A stretch of DNA of 64,000 nucleotides from Devosia sp. SL43 (GTDB taxonomy: Bacteria; Pseudomonadota; Alphaproteobacteria; Rhizobiales; Devosiaceae). The stretch lies in assembly GCF_021729885.1 (NCBI RefSeq), contig NZ_CP063401.1:3774501-3838500 (forward strand), given 5' to 3'. This document shows, piece by piece, positions 40,191-51,850 of the stretch (position 1 is the stretch's first letter; the number at the start of each line of letters is the position of its first letter). A program made the position numbers and the translations under genes. The notes under the pieces are model-generated. The model did not search any database. It was not told the DNA's origin and worked only from the letters and a program-made list of their open reading frames with translations.

Positions 40191-41599
40191 CCGATCTGGT
40201 AGGGCACGATGGCGCGTCGATCGGCATCGATGCTGATATTGGCGGCCAACGGCGGCACCGAGCGTTGCGGGCAGGTGCGCCGCTCGCAGATGCGGCAGGA
40301 GACGCCGATCGGATCGAATATGGCGCGCGGCAGGTCGATATCGCCGCCATAGATCAGGCGGTTGGCATGGCTGATCTCGCAGCCCAGTGCATAGGCATAG
40401 CGTCGGGTGATCCCATTGTAGCCGCCGCTGCGCTTTTCGCTCGACCAGGCGAGACAGAGGTAACGGTTGCCGTCGGGCGTTTCCGCCAGTTGCCTGGTGA
40501 TCTGGCCATGCGCCTCGAAGGCACGATGCACGTTCCATAGCGGGCAGGCGCCGCCAAAGCGGGCGAATTGCAGCGCGGTGGCGGAATGGCGCTTGGTGAT
40601 GGTGCCGGCGGCATCGACCCGGGCAAAGAAGAATGGCACGCCGCGTTCGCGTGGGCGCTGCATAGTTGAGAGCCGGTGGGCGATCTGTTCGAGGCTGGCG
40701 CCGAACAGATGGCCCAGTTCCTCGATATCGTAGCGATGTGCTTCGGCCGCCTTGAGGAAGGCGCCATAGGGCATTTGCAAGGCGCCCGCGAAGTAGTTGG
40801 TCAGACCCATGCGGGCGATGGAGCGGGCCTCCGACGTCTTGAAGTTGGCGGCGTCGAGCAGTTGCGCGAGGAGGGTGGTCTGTTCCATCCCGGCCAGATG
40901 CGCGGCGATCTGGAAGAACTGCGTTGCCGGTTCGAGCCGCGCGTTGATCGCCAGCGTGCGTGTCGAGCGGTCATAATCCTTGATCAGATCGGGGCGGCTG
41001 GGCGCGGTCAGGACCACGCGCAGGTCATGCGCTTCGCCGCAATAGGCGATGAGCCGGTTGAGGCGATCGGGGCCGAACTCGCCCAATTCGGTCGCCAAGG
41101 CCTCGGCGGCGCGGTCGAGCGGGTCGATGTAGTTATCGGCATAGTGGAAGAAGTCGCGGACCTCCTCATACGCCGTCTGCATGCCCGCTTGCGGGTCGCG
41201 CGTCAGCACGGCATCGACGCTGGCGAGGCGCTCGTTGGTCTTGCGATACGTCTCGTAGAGCTGAAGCATGGCCCGCGCCATGTCGGGTGCATTGGCGGCG
41301 ACGGTCTTGAGTTCCTGCAGGTTTGGCACACCATCGCCGAATACCGGATCGGCCAGCGCCTCGCGCAGGTCGGCCACCATCCGGTCCGACGCATCGGTCA
41401 TCAGGCTGGACAGGTCGAGATTGAAGCCATCGGCCAGCGCCAGCATCACCGATGCGGTCAGCGGGCGCTGATTGGATTCGAGCTGGTTGACGTAAGAGGC
41501 CGAGAGGTCTAGTCGCGCAGCAAGCTCGCCCTGGGTCAGCTTGTGTTGGCTGCGCAGCGCCCGCAAACGGGCACCGGCAAAGACCTTGCGTGCGGCCAT
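40187..41599 (-). CDS. pccR: ScfR/PccR-type short-chain acyl-CoA transcriptional regulator
   Basis: 470-residue XRE-family regulator. The HTH is at about 8-63 (LRALRSQHKLTQGELAARLDLSASYVNQLE, in parts). An ImmA/IrrE-like region comes next (about 170-260, with LAINARLEPATQFFQIAAHLAG), then a DUF2083 C-terminal domain ending CRICERRTCPQRSVPP, a CxxCx4C metal-site-like cluster. This architecture is that of RamB/PccR/ScfR proteins that sense acyl-CoAs. The ATG at 41599 has GGAG 8 bases upstream; a GTG at 41605 is less likely. It is divergent from pccB with 118 bases between, the arrangement in which PccR controls propionyl-CoA carboxylase in Rhodobacter. The symbol is by analogy. Confidence 0.85.
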   Translation of the reverse strand: MAARKVFAGARLRALRSQHKLTQGELAARLDLSASYVNQLESNQRPLTASVMLALADGFNLDLSSLMTDASDRMVADLREALADPVFGDGVPNLQELKTVAANAPDMARAMLQLYETYRKTNERLASVDAVLTRDPQAGMQTAYEEVRDFFHYADNYIDPLDRAAEALATELGEFGPDRLNRLIAYCGEAHDLRVVLTAPSRPDLIKDYDRSTRTLAINARLEPATQFFQIAAHLAGMEQTTLLAQLLDAANFKTSEARSIARMGLTNYFAGALQMPYGAFLKAAEAHRYDIEELGHLFGASLEQIAHRLSTMQRPRERGVPFFFARVDAAGTITKRHSATALQFARFGGACPLWNVHRAFEAHGQITRQLAETPDGNRYLCLAWSSEKRSGGYNGITRRYAYALGCEISHANRLIYGGDIDLPRAIFDPIGVSCRICERRTCPQRSVPPLAANISIDADRRAIVPYQIG

Positions 41600-41717
41600 C
41601 TTCACAACTCCACAAAATTACAGTTTGCTTCTTGTGCGATTGTAACAGTCACGCGCTTTGCTGTCTTGGGACTTGTACGACATCGCGCTAGTGTGGGCCC
41701 AAAGCCGGAGAGCCGCC
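41600..41717. promoter_or_regulatory. pccR-pccB divergent promoter/operator region
   Basis: An interrupted dyad TTACA (41618-41622) / TGTAA (41641-41645) and two TTTGC repeats (41624-41628, 41657-41661) are present. From memory, PccR-type sites contain TTTGCAAA-like halves, so the TTTGC copies could be half-sites; this is a weak match. Confidence 0.35.
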
Positions 41718-43250
41718 ATGCAGATCATTATCGATGAACTCGAAGACAAGCGCGCACAGGCGCGGCTTGGCGGTGGGCAACGGCGCATTGATACGCAACA
41801 TGGCAAGGGCAAGCTGACGGCGCGGGAACGGCTCGACGTGTTGCTCGATCCGGGCAGCTTTGAAGAATACGACATGTTCGTCACTCACCGGGCGGTAGAT
41901 TTCGGCATGGCCGAGACGATTATTCCCGGCGATGGCGTGGTGACGGGTTGGGGCACCATCGAGGGCCGACTGGTCTATGTGTTTAGCCAGGATTTCACGG
42001 TCTTTGGCGGCTCGCTGAGCGAGACTCATGCCAAGAAGATTTGCAAGATCATGGACTTGGCGCTGCAGAATGGCGCGCCAGTGATCGGGCTCAACGATAG
42101 CGGCGGCGCGCGCATCCAGGAGGGCGTCGCCTCGCTTGGTGGCTATGCCGACGTGTTCTGGCGCAATGTGCAGGCCTCGGGCGCGGTGCCGCAAATCTCG
42201 GTCATCATGGGGCCCTGTGCGGGCGGCGCGGTCTATTCGCCTGCGATGACCGACTTCATCTATATGGTGAAAGACACGAGCTACATGTTCGTGACCGGGC
42301 CGGATGTGGTGAAAACGGTCACCAACGAAACGGTGACGCAGGAAGAGCTGGGCGGCGCCTCGACCCATACCAAGATTTCCTCGGTGGCCGATGCGGCCTT
42401 CGACAATGATATCGAGACCCTGCTCGAGGTGCGGCGGCTGTTCGCCTACCTGCCGCTGGCTGCTGGCCAGAAGCCGCCGCGCCTGCCGACGCATGATCCG
42501 GTCGACCGGGCCGATATGAGCCTCGACACCGTCATTCCCGATAGCGCCAACAAGCCCTATGACATGCGCGAGGTGATCGAGAAGGTGGCCGACGAGGGCG
42601 ACTTCCTCGAAGTCCAGAAGGATCATGCCGGCAATATCCTGTGCGGATTCATCCGGCTGGATGGCCATACGGTGGGCGTAGTAGCCAATCAGCCGCTGGT
42701 GCTGGCGGGGTGCCTCGACATCAACGCTTCCAAGAAGGCCGCGCGCTTTATCCGCTTCTGCGACAGCTTCGAAATCCCCATCCTGACCTTTGTCGACGTG
42801 CCCGGCTTTTTGCCCGGCGTGGCGCAGGAATATGGCGGCATCATCAAGCATGGCGCCAAGCTGCTGTTTGCCTATGCCGAAGCCAGCGTACCGCTGGTCA
42901 CCGTCATCACGCGCAAGGCCTATGGCGGCGCCTATGACGTGATGGCGAGCAAGCACATCAAGGCGGATGTGAACTACGCCTGGCCCTCAGCCGAAATCGC
43001 CGTGATGGGCGCCAAGGGCGCGACGGAAATCCTCTATCGGTCCGAACTGGGCGACAAGGACAAGATCGCGCAGCGGACGGCGGACTACGAGGCGCGGTTC
43101 GCCAATCCGTTCGTCGCGGCGGAGCGGGGGTTCATCGACGATGTGATCCTGCCGCATGGGACGCGGCGACGGGTGATCCGGGCGTTCTCGACGCTGCGGC
43201 ATAAGCAGCATGCCATGCCGAAGAAGAAGCACGATAATATTCCGTTGTGA
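41718..43250 (+). CDS. pccB: Propionyl-CoA carboxylase beta subunit (carboxyltransferase)
   Basis: 510-residue biotin-dependent carboxyltransferase that moves CO2 from carboxybiotin to propionyl-CoA. The start is the ATG at 41718, with GGAGAG 5-9 bases upstream. Typical blocks: [65 protein letters not shown], the oxyanion-hole [39 protein letters not shown] and [22 protein letters not shown]. Asp in [22 protein letters not shown] region fits a propionyl rather than acetyl enzyme, but substrate choice rests mainly on the mutase and epimerase genes downstream. Length matches PccB. Confidence 0.95.
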   Translation: MQIIIDELEDKRAQARLGGGQRRIDTQHGKGKLTARERLDVLLDPGSFEEYDMFVTHRAVDFGMAETIIPGDGVVTGWGTIEGRLVYVFSQDFTVFGGSLSETHAKKICKIMDLALQNGAPVIGLNDSGGARIQEGVASLGGYADVFWRNVQASGAVPQISVIMGPCAGGAVYSPAMTDFIYMVKDTSYMFVTGPDVVKTVTNETVTQEELGGASTHTKISSVADAAFDNDIETLLEVRRLFAYLPLAAGQKPPRLPTHDPVDRADMSLDTVIPDSANKPYDMREVIEKVADEGDFLEVQKDHAGNILCGFIRLDGHTVGVVANQPLVLAGCLDINASKKAARFIRFCDSFEIPILTFVDVPGFLPGVAQEYGGIIKHGAKLLFAYAEASVPLVTVITRKAYGGAYDVMASKHIKADVNYAWPSAEIAVMGAKGATEILYRSELGDKDKIAQRTADYEARFANPFVAAERGFIDDVILPHGTRRRVIRAFSTLRHKQHAMPKKKHDNIPL

Positions 43251-43260
43251 GGAGAGAAAA

Positions 43261-45239
<1,979 letters not shown>

Positions 45240-45240
<1 letters not shown>

Positions 45241-45590
45241 TGACTGCGAATCGGTTCGGCCTCTACCTGATCTGCATCGTGATCACGCTTACGATACTAC
45301 TCTTCGCGGCCATGCCGCTGATCCTGCATTTCTCCTCGCCAATCGGTGCCGAAGCAGCGGCTAGCATTGCACGAACGCGCATGGAGCAACGCTTTGTCAG
45401 CGCTAGTTCTGAGGAGCGTAGCACCGATTGTATTGTTGAGGATTATCCGGACGGCACCTTTCAAGACAACCAGGCCTTCGAGGTAACCTGCTCCGTGGTC
45501 CGTGGTTCAAAGTTGGTCGCTCGCACGACGTATACCTTTGGGCGAGACGGTTTGGCGGGCCATGAGGACTGGGACGTAACCAAAATATGA
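45240..45590 (+). CDS. Small single-pass membrane protein of unknown function within the propionate operon
   Basis: 116-residue protein I do not recognise. One membrane segment lies at about 7-28 ([21 protein letters not shown]), followed by a predicted periplasmic domain with two cysteines (C64 in [14 protein letters not shown] and C83 in [10 protein letters not shown]) that could form a disulfide, and a C-terminal strand pattern [18 protein letters not shown]. Its ATG overlaps the pccA stop (ATGA with the A at 45240) and its stop overlaps the mutase ATG, so it is translationally coupled on both sides. GC content looks lower than in its neighbours. It may be conserved in this operon or a recent insertion; function unknown. 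Confidence 0.75.
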
Positions 45591-47701
45591 GCACCACCTT
45601 TGCCCACTGGGCCGCCCTCGCCCAAAGGGAACTGCGCGACACATCAGTTGCCTCGCTTGACCGCGACTATGGCGGGATATCAGTCAAGCCGGTGTACTTC
45701 GGCGAGAACGCCGAAATCCCCGGCGTCGAGCCGTTCACCCGTGGCGTGCGCGCCACCATGTATGCCAACCGCCCGTGGACGATCCGCCAATATGCCGGCT
45801 TCTCGACCGCGCGGGAGAGCAACGCCTTCTACCGACAGGCGCTGGAGAAGGGCCAGAAGGGCCTCTCGGTCGCCTTCGACCTCGCCACCCATCGTGGCTA
45901 TGACAGCGACCATCCGCGCGTGGTCGGCGATGTCGGCAAGGCCGGCGTCGCCATCGACTCCGTCGAGGACATGAAGGTGCTGTTCGACGGCATCCCGCTC
46001 GATCAGATGTCGGTTTCGATGACCATGAACGGCGCGGTCATTCCGGTCCTCGCCATGTTCATCGTCGCCGCCGAGGAGCAGGGGGTGCCGCAGGTCAAGC
46101 TGGATGGCACCATCCAGAATGACATCCTCAAGGAGTTCATGGTCCGCAACACCTATATCTATCCGCCCGAGCCCAGCATGCGGATCGTCGGCGACATCAT
46201 CGCCCATACGGCGCGGCATATGCCCAAGTTCAACTCGATCTCGATCTCGGGCTATCACATGCACGAAGCGGGGGCGACGGCGGTGCAGGAGCTGGCCTAT
46301 ACGCTGGCCGACGGCATGGAATATGTCCGGGCTGCGCAGGCCAACGGGCTTGATATCGATGCCTTTGCGGGGCGGCTGAGCTTCTTTTTCGGCATCGGCA
46401 TGAACTTCTTCCTAGAAGTCGCCAAGCTCCGCGCCGCGCGGCAGCTGTGGAGCGAGATCATGACCGGCCTCGGGGCGAAAGACCCGCGATCCAAGATGCT
46501 GCGGACCCATTGCCAGACCTCGGGGGTGTCGCTGACCGAGCAGGACCCCCACAACAATATCGTCCGCACGACCATCGAAGCGCTGGCGGCGACGCTAGGC
46601 GGGACGCAGTCGCTGCATACCAACTCGTTCGACGAAGCCATCGCGCTGCCCACCGAATTTTCCAGCCGCATTGCCCGCAATACGCAGCTGATCCTGCAAC
46701 ACGAAAGCCGGATCACCGACGTGGTCGATCCGCTGGGTGGCTCCTACTATGTTGAGGCCTTGACGAGCCAGCTGGTCGAGGGCGCCAAGGCGCTGATCGG
46801 CGAGGCTGAGATGCTGGGGGGCATGACCAAGGCGGTACAGTCCGGGCAGCCCAAGCTCGAGATCGAGAAGGCGGCAGCGCAGCGGCAGGCACGTGTCGAT
46901 CGCGGCGAGGATGTCATCGTCGGCGTCAATCGCTACCGGCTCGATGTGGAAGACGGTATCGAGGTGCGCGACATCGACAATGCCAAGGTGCGGGTGGAGC
47001 AAGTGGCTCAGCTGCAGCGAATCCGGGCAAGCCGCGACGAAGCGACATGCCAGTCGATGCTGTCCGCCTTGCGCGAATACGCCGCCAAGGACGAGGGCAA
47101 TCTGCTGGAGGCGGCCATCGAGGCGGCGCGGGCGCGGGCGACGCTGGGGGAGATTTCCGCAGCGATGGAGGATGTATTCGGCCGCCACCATGCCATCACC
47201 CGCGTCATTTCCGGCGTCTATGCCGACGGCTATGGCGACGATCCGGAATTTGCCGCCATCACCGGCCGCATCGACGCCTTCAAGGCGGCGCGGGGCCGGG
47301 CGCCGTCCATCTTCATCGCCAAGATGGGGCAAGACGGGCATGATCGCGGCGCCAAGGTGATCGCGAGCGCGTTCGCGGACCTGGGCTTTGTCGTCCATAT
47401 GGGCGACCTGTTCGAAACGGCCCCGGAAGTGGCCGCGCATGTCGATGAACTCAAGGTGGATGCCGTCGGCGTATCTTCCTTGGCCGCTGGCCACAAGACG
47501 TTGGTGCCGGAACTGATCGAGGCGCTGAAGGATAGGGAACTGGGCGAGGTGACGGTCATCGTTGGCGGCGTCATCCCCGAGCAGGACTATCAGTTCCTGT
47601 TCGATTGCGGCGTGGCCGGCATTTTCGGTCCCGGGACAAACGTACTGAGCGCCGCATTCTCGGTGCTGAGCCAGATCGAGGGAAGGTTGAGCAATCGATG
47701 A
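45587..47701 (+). CDS. scpA: Methylmalonyl-CoA mutase
   Basis: 704-residue adenosylcobalamin-dependent mutase converting (R)-methylmalonyl-CoA to succinyl-CoA. The N-terminal TIM barrel shows [55 protein letters not shown] and [20 protein letters not shown]. The C-terminal cobalamin domain (about 570-704) has the base-off motif DGHDRG with H585, followed by [21 protein letters not shown] and [16 protein letters not shown]. The large subunit is self-sufficient (homodimeric type); no small subunit gene is present. It overlaps the preceding and following genes by four bases. Symbol could equally be mcmA or bhbA. Confidence 0.96.
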   Translation: MSTTFAHWAALAQRELRDTSVASLDRDYGGISVKPVYFGENAEIPGVEPFTRGVRATMYANRPWTIRQYAGFSTARESNAFYRQALEKGQKGLSVAFDLATHRGYDSDHPRVVGDVGKAGVAIDSVEDMKVLFDGIPLDQMSVSMTMNGAVIPVLAMFIVAAEEQGVPQVKLDGTIQNDILKEFMVRNTYIYPPEPSMRIVGDIIAHTARHMPKFNSISISGYHMHEAGATAVQELAYTLADGMEYVRAAQANGLDIDAFAGRLSFFFGIGMNFFLEVAKLRAARQLWSEIMTGLGAKDPRSKMLRTHCQTSGVSLTEQDPHNNIVRTTIEALAATLGGTQSLHTNSFDEAIALPTEFSSRIARNTQLILQHESRITDVVDPLGGSYYVEALTSQLVEGAKALIGEAEMLGGMTKAVQSGQPKLEIEKAAAQRQARVDRGEDVIVGVNRYRLDVEDGIEVRDIDNAKVRVEQVAQLQRIRASRDEATCQSMLSALREYAAKDEGNLLEAAIEAARARATLGEISAAMEDVFGRHHAITRVISGVYADGYGDDPEFAAITGRIDAFKAARGRAPSIFIAKMGQDGHDRGAKVIASAFADLGFVVHMGDLFETAPEVAAHVDELKVDAVGVSSLAAGHKTLVPELIEALKDRELGEVTVIVGGVIPEQDYQFLFDCGVAGIFGPGTNVLSAAFSVLSQIEGRLSNR

Positions 47702-48108
47702 TCGGCCGCCTCAATCACATCGCCATCGCCGTGCCCGACCTTGCTGCTGCCTCGGCCAAGTACCGCGATCTGCTTGGCGCCCGGATCGGGGCGCCGCAGG
47801 CGCTGCCCGAGCATGGGGTGACGGTGGTGTTTATCGACACCGGCAATAGCAAGGTGGAACTGCTGGAGCCGCTGGGAGAGGGGTCGCCGATCACGGCGTT
47901 TCTCGCCAAGAACCCGGCGGGCGGCATGCACCACATCTGCTTTGAGGTACCTGACATAGGTGCAGCGGCAGCCACGCTGATCCAAGGCGGGGCGCGCGTG
48001 CTGGGCGATGGCAAGCCAAAGCTTGGGGCGCATGGTCTGCCGGTGCTTTTTTTGCATCCCAAGGATTTCGACGGCACGCTGATCGAGCTCGAGGAAACGC
48101 AGCGTTAG
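47698..48108 (+). CDS. mce: Methylmalonyl-CoA epimerase
   Basis: 136-residue vicinal-oxygen-chelate enzyme that interconverts (S)- and (R)-methylmalonyl-CoA between the carboxylase and mutase steps. Metal and catalytic blocks are visible: H7 in [42 protein letters not shown] and the closing [10 protein letters not shown] with the last metal Glu. Length is normal. Its ATG overlaps the mutase stop. It completes a propionyl-CoA to succinyl-CoA route in one operon. Confidence 0.95.
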   Translation: MIGRLNHIAIAVPDLAAASAKYRDLLGARIGAPQALPEHGVTVVFIDTGNSKVELLEPLGEGSPITAFLAKNPAGGMHHICFEVPDIGAAAATLIQGGARVLGDGKPKLGAHGLPVLFLHPKDFDGTLIELEETQR

Positions 48109-48134
48109 CGCTGGATTCCGGTCATCCGTCTTGA

Positions 48135-48206
48135 TTAACATGACTAGTACACTCATATATGTTGCACTCCTGCAACGGCGGATGCATGTTCGTCATATTA
48201 ACATGA
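48135..48206. promoter_or_regulatory. Promoter-like AT-rich stretch with repeated motifs upstream of porin gene
   Basis: It contains a direct repeat TTAACATGA (48135-48143, 48198-48206) and the palindrome GTTGCA-CTCC-TGCAAC (48161-48176). Its low GC, in a region otherwise over 60 percent GC, marks it as the likely porin promoter; the repeats may be regulator sites. Confidence 0.45.
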
Positions 48207-48232
48207 GAATGAGACTCCATTTATAAGTCGAA

Positions 48233-48276
48233 TTGCCCCAGACGTGCGGAGCGTCTTCCTCCGACGTTTGGGGCAA
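48233..48276 (+). promoter_or_regulatory. Long 5'-UTR hairpin abutting the porin start codon
   Basis: Outer arms TTGCCCCAGACGT (48233-48245) and ACGTTTGGGGCAA (48264-48276) pair over 13 positions with one G-T wobble. After a single bulged G, CGGAG (48247-48251) pairs with CTCCG (48259-48263) around a 7-base loop. The stem ends one base before the ATG at 48278 and includes the only plausible ribosome-site bases (GGGGC), so it should block initiation when folded. Confidence 0.7.
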
Positions 48277-48277
48277 C

Positions 48278-49564
48278 ATGATGAAACTACACACTCTTTT
48301 TCTATCCACTGCACTCCTGTCTACACCGGCCTATGCCGCCGATCTGGGCGTGCTCACCTCGCTCGACATCTGCGATGAACTCGGGCTGAGCGGTCTCACG
48401 CTCTCCTCGGATACGAACTGCCTGCAGGTGACTGGGAGCGTCTATTACGAATTCTACTGGGGCGATTACGGCGATACCGTCGACCTGGCCGGCGCCAATC
48501 CGCTGGCCTATAGCGGCGATTTCCTGGCGATTGACGACAATGGCGCAGGCGAGGACTGGGAAACCTATGTCGAGACCTACCTCAAGTTCGTCGGTACGGC
48601 AGCCAGCGATTTTGGTCCGGCCAAGGCCGTCGTCGAAATCTACGGCTACGAAGAGCTTGGCATTCTCAACGAGGCATTTGACTACGGCGGTGGCAGCGTC
48701 GAATTCGACTATGCCTATGTTTCGGTCGGCGACACGACGGTGGTTTCGGCGGGCCTGCAGGACTCGATCGCCAACCTCGACGATGACGAAGCCTTCGGCT
48801 GGATCCAGTCCTTCCTGTCCGACGACGTTGGCGATGGCGTAGCCTTCGACAACGCAGCGGGCGGCGTCTACGACACCGACGATCATTCGATCCAGATCGT
48901 GTCGGATCTCGGCAATGGCGTCAAAGTTGGCGGGGCGCTCGAAGCCCTGAACACCGGCGCCGATGCCGGCTCTGCTATCGGCGTGATCTCCTATGGCGGC
49001 GAGACCATCTCGGCACATTTCACTGCCGTTGCCGGTGAGATTCTCGATGGTAGCCTGGATGACTTCGCCATCCATACCGGCGTTACCGCGACGTTTGACA
49101 AGTTCAAAGCCCGCGCCGCCCTCGCTGCCAACGACACCGGCTGGTGGAACGGTATCATCTCAGGCGAAGCCAAGTTCGACATGTTCGCGCTGGCTGCTGC
49201 GGTCGACGCCAATGCGGAGCGTGAATGGAGCGCCGTCGGTTCGGCAACGATCGACATCACCGAAGAGATCGTGCTGAAGGGCGCGGTCCGCTACCTTGAT
49301 AGCGACACCGCCATTGCCGATGACGAGGGCCTCGAAGTGCGCCTTCGCGCCGAATACAAGGCCACCGAGGCCCTGACCCTGGCGTTTGAGGGCGGCAATA
49401 TCTGGGTCGGTGCAGGTGCGGTCAACGGCAGCCAGTCGATCTTCGACGGCCTCGTGGAAGCGACCTGGGCTCCGGGCGGTGGATTCGAAGCGACTTCGGC
49501 CGTCGCCGCCAATTCACTGGGTGCCTACAAGGTCTCCTTCACCGCCTCCAAAGACTTCGAATAA
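48278..49564 (+). CDS. Outer-membrane porin-like beta-barrel protein
   Basis: 428-residue protein with a signal peptide (MMKLHTLFLSTALLSTPAYA, cleavage before ADLG) and then a sequence of alternating short amphipathic strands rich in Gly, Asp and aromatic residues (YYEFYWGDYG, ETYLKFVGTAAS, FDYAYVSVGDTTVVSAGL). It is strongly acidic. FGWIQSFLSDDVGDG is like the constriction-loop region of alphaproteobacterial porins, and the last strands are regular (YKVSFTASKDF). The ATG at 48278 is directly followed by a second ATG. A conventional Shine-Dalgarno is missing and a strong hairpin lies upstream, suggesting translational control. A terminator follows. Solute specificity unknown. Confidence 0.8.
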   Translation: MMKLHTLFLSTALLSTPAYAADLGVLTSLDICDELGLSGLTLSSDTNCLQVTGSVYYEFYWGDYGDTVDLAGANPLAYSGDFLAIDDNGAGEDWETYVETYLKFVGTAASDFGPAKAVVEIYGYEELGILNEAFDYGGGSVEFDYAYVSVGDTTVVSAGLQDSIANLDDDEAFGWIQSFLSDDVGDGVAFDNAAGGVYDTDDHSIQIVSDLGNGVKVGGALEALNTGADAGSAIGVISYGGETISAHFTAVAGEILDGSLDDFAIHTGVTATFDKFKARAALAANDTGWWNGIISGEAKFDMFALAAAVDANAEREWSAVGSATIDITEEIVLKGAVRYLDSDTAIADDEGLEVRLRAEYKATEALTLAFEGGNIWVGAGAVNGSQSIFDGLVEATWAPGGGFEATSAVAANSLGAYKVSFTASKDFE

Positions 49565-49582
49565 TCACCATGCATGCGCGCT

Positions 49583-49608
49583 GGGGGGTGCCGTACGCGG
49601 CACCCTCC
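49583..49608 (+). terminator. Rho-independent-type terminator after porin gene
   Basis: GGGTGCCG / CGGCACCC pair around a TACG tetraloop and extend by three more pairs (one wobble) to an 11-bp stem, 18 bases after the stop. GTTTGCATTCTC follows as a modest T-rich tail. Confidence 0.7.
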
Positions 49609-49633
49609 GTTTGCATTCTCAAGGGAGAGAGAA

Positions 49634-49939
49634 ATGGCCGACCACCACGCCACCTTCGTGGCGATCCGCGCCGCCCTGCTGGCCTCCTATTCCGGAACAC
49701 TGGCATCGACCCGCATGTCGCCCATCGAGGCACTCGAATGCATGGCCGCCGCCCTTGGATCGATCTATCGCGAAGTCGCTGACGCCCATCTCGATCCGCA
49801 TGGCTGTCGATGCGGCTGGGTACCATCTGAAATGCTGGATATAGTTGCCCTGGAGCAGGCAATTGCGGCAAATGCTGCCACCGATGAGGTCGGTGACGCC
49901 TTCGACCTGCGCTCTTTGCTGCCGGTCGGCCACGGCTGA
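49634..49939 (+). CDS. Small hypothetical protein with His/Cys cluster
   Basis: 101-residue cytosolic protein I do not recognise. The ATG at 49634 is preceded by a good ribosome site (GGGAGAGAG). The N-terminal half looks helical (FVAIRAALLASYSGTLAS, SPIEALECMAAALGSIYREVADAHL). It is followed by HLDPHGCRCGW, a compact His/Cys cluster that could bind a metal, and a short helical tail. It stands alone between the porin terminator and an ABC exporter, 30 bases before the latter, so the two may be cotranscribed. No function can be assigned. Confidence 0.65.
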   Translation: MADHHATFVAIRAALLASYSGTLASTRMSPIEALECMAAALGSIYREVADAHLDPHGCRCGWVPSEMLDIVALEQAIAANAATDEVGDAFDLRSLLPVGHG

Positions 49940-49969
49940 CAGCTGCCCGAACATTAGTTAGTGCCCTTC

Positions 49970-51694
49970 ATGATCAGACGCTTCTTTTCCTATTACGCCC
50001 CCTATAGGGGCCTTTTCATTCTCGACTTTGGCTGCGCCGTCATTGCCGGCCTGCTCGAACTCGTCTTTCCGCTGGCCGTCGCATATTTCATCGACTCGCT
50101 GCTGCCGCGTTCCGAATTCGGCTTCATCCTGATCGCCGGTGGCGTGCTGCTCGCTATCTACGCGGTCAACGCCGCGCTGCATGCCGTGGTCAACTATTTC
50201 GGCCATGTGCTGGGGGTCTCGATCGAGACCGACATGAGGCGGCAGGTGTTCGACCACCTGCAAAAGCTCAGCTTCCGCTTCTTCGATAACAACAAGACCG
50301 GCCAGTTGATCACCCATGTCACCAAGGATCTCGAAGATGTAGGCGAGGTGGCCCATCACGGCCCCGAGGACATCTTCATCGCCGTGATGACTTTCATCGG
50401 CGCCTTCATCCTGATGTTCGTGACCAACTGGAAGCTGGCGCTGATCACCACCATCGTGGTGCCAGTTGTGACCTGGCTGGTGAGCAAGTATGGCTCGCGC
50501 ATGACGCTGAACTGGCAGGAGCTGTTCGGCCGGGTGGGCGAGTTCAATACCCGCATTGAGGACTCGATCGGCGGTATCCGCGTGGTCAAGGCCTTCGCCA
50601 ATGAGGGCCACGAAGCCGCTCTGTTCGCCGGCAATAACCAGGCCTATCGCACGACCAAGCTCAAGGCCTATGGCATCATGACGGCGAGCATCACCATCAC
50701 CTATCTCAGTACGCGCCTGGTGCAACTGCTGGTCATGCTGGCCGGCTCCTGGCTGGTGGTGCAGGGCGAGATGACCTATGGCGGCTTCGTCAGCTTCCTG
50801 CTGCTGGTGGAGGTGTTCCTGCGCCCCATCGACAAGATCACCGGTGTGCTGGAGAGCTATCCCAAGGGCATCGCCGGCTTCAAGCGGTTCACTAGGCTGA
50901 TCGATACCGAACCCGATATTGCTGATCGCCCCGGGGCGAAGGTGGTCACCAGCCTCAGGGGCGACATCGCGTTCAAGGACGCGGCGTTTTCCTATGAGGC
51001 CGGCCGCAAGGTGCTTGAGGGATTGAACCTGTCGGTCAAAGCGGGCGAGACCTTGGCGATCGTCGGTCCGTCCGGTGCCGGCAAGACGACGCTATGCTCA
51101 TTGCTGCCGCGTTTCTATGAGCTCGATAGCGGTTCGATCAGCATCGACGGCATCGACATCCGTGACATGACGCAGAACTCGCTGCGCGGCCAGATCGGTA
51201 TTGTGCAGCAGGACGTGTTCCTGTTCGGCGGCACTATCCGCGAGAATATTGCCTATGGTCAGCTTGGCGCCAGCGACGAGGCGATCTGGGAAGCAGCCAA
51301 GCGGGCCCGGTTCGATACGGTGATCAAGCGATTGCCGGATGGGCTGGACACGATGGTGGGCGAGCGGGGCGTGAAGCTCAGCGGCGGGCAGAAGCAGCGC
51401 GTGGCGATTGCCCGGATATTCCTCAAGAACCCGCCGATCCTGATCCTCGACGAGGCGACCTCGGCGCTGGATACGGCAACCGAGGTGGCGATCCAGCGGT
51501 CACTGGCAGAGCTGTCGGAGGGCCGGACGACGCTGGTGATCGCGCATCGCCTGGCGACGATCCAGCACGCTGACCGGATTGTCGTGATCGACGAGACAGG
51601 GATCGTGGAGGAGGGCACGCACGAGGCGTTGCTGGCGCAGGATGGGGCTTATGCCGTGCTGCACAAAGCGCAGTTTGGGTACTTGGCCGGGTAG
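49970..51694 (+). CDS. ABC exporter, fused permease-ATPase (MsbA/multidrug type)
   Basis: About 574-residue half-transporter working as a homodimer. The membrane domain (1-310) opens with IRRFFSYYAPYRGLFILDFG and has six segments; HLQKLSFRFFDNNKTGQLITHVTKD is the conserved coupling region. The ATPase domain has Walker A GPSGAGKTT, signature LSGGQKQRVAIARI, Walker B ILILDEATSALD and the switch His in VIAHRLATI. The start may be the ATG at 49970 or a GTG at 49961. Lipid or drug export is typical for this class, but the substrate cannot be predicted. It is followed by a repeat-containing intergenic region. Confidence 0.92.
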   Translation: MIRRFFSYYAPYRGLFILDFGCAVIAGLLELVFPLAVAYFIDSLLPRSEFGFILIAGGVLLAIYAVNAALHAVVNYFGHVLGVSIETDMRRQVFDHLQKLSFRFFDNNKTGQLITHVTKDLEDVGEVAHHGPEDIFIAVMTFIGAFILMFVTNWKLALITTIVVPVVTWLVSKYGSRMTLNWQELFGRVGEFNTRIEDSIGGIRVVKAFANEGHEAALFAGNNQAYRTTKLKAYGIMTASITITYLSTRLVQLLVMLAGSWLVVQGEMTYGGFVSFLLLVEVFLRPIDKITGVLESYPKGIAGFKRFTRLIDTEPDIADRPGAKVVTSLRGDIAFKDAAFSYEAGRKVLEGLNLSVKAGETLAIVGPSGAGKTTLCSLLPRFYELDSGSISIDGIDIRDMTQNSLRGQIGIVQQDVFLFGGTIRENIAYGQLGASDEAIWEAAKRARFDTVIKRLPDGLDTMVGERGVKLSGGQKQRVAIARIFLKNPPILILDEATSALDTATEVAIQRSLAELSEGRTTLVIAHRLATIQHADRIVVIDETGIVEEGTHEALLAQDGAYAVLHKAQFGYLAG

Positions 51695-51726
51695 GGGAGC
51701 GGCGAAGGAGAGTCCTTGTTGGGATA

Positions 51727-51759
51727 CCCCCACCTAGCCTCCCATGATAGGGGGAGGGA
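51727..51759 (+). repeat. Extragenic G/C-tract palindromic repeat, copy 1
   Basis: CCCCCACCTAGCCTCCC, an ATGATA centre, then GGGGGAGGGA. It lies between the ABC exporter and the isomerase gene, in inverted orientation to copy 2 about 45 bases away. Pattern: pyrimidine C-tract block, short centre, GGGGGAGG block. Confidence 0.6.
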
Positions 51760-51803
51760 CAGATCGCGTTTGGGGCACCATCAGCGACGAACACCAGCCG
51801 GAT

Positions 51804-51837
51804 TCCTCCCCCTTTTCAGGTGGAGGTTAGATGGGAG
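51804..51837 (-). repeat. Extragenic G/C-tract palindromic repeat, copy 2 (inverted)
   Basis: Read on the minus strand it is CTCCCATCTAACCTCCACC-TGAAAA-GGGGGAGGA, clearly related to copy 1. Together the two copies form a large inverted structure in the 156 bases after the exporter gene and may serve as a bidirectional terminator for the two converging genes. Confidence 0.6.
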
Positions 51838-51850
51838 TATTCTTGCTTGC

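Noticed and set aside
51695..51850. Insertion sequence remnant after the ABC exporter
   Set aside because: The inverted G/C-tract copies look like IS ends, but there is no transposase fragment between them (about 45 bases) and related copies occur in the phn operon, so a palindromic repeat family fits better.
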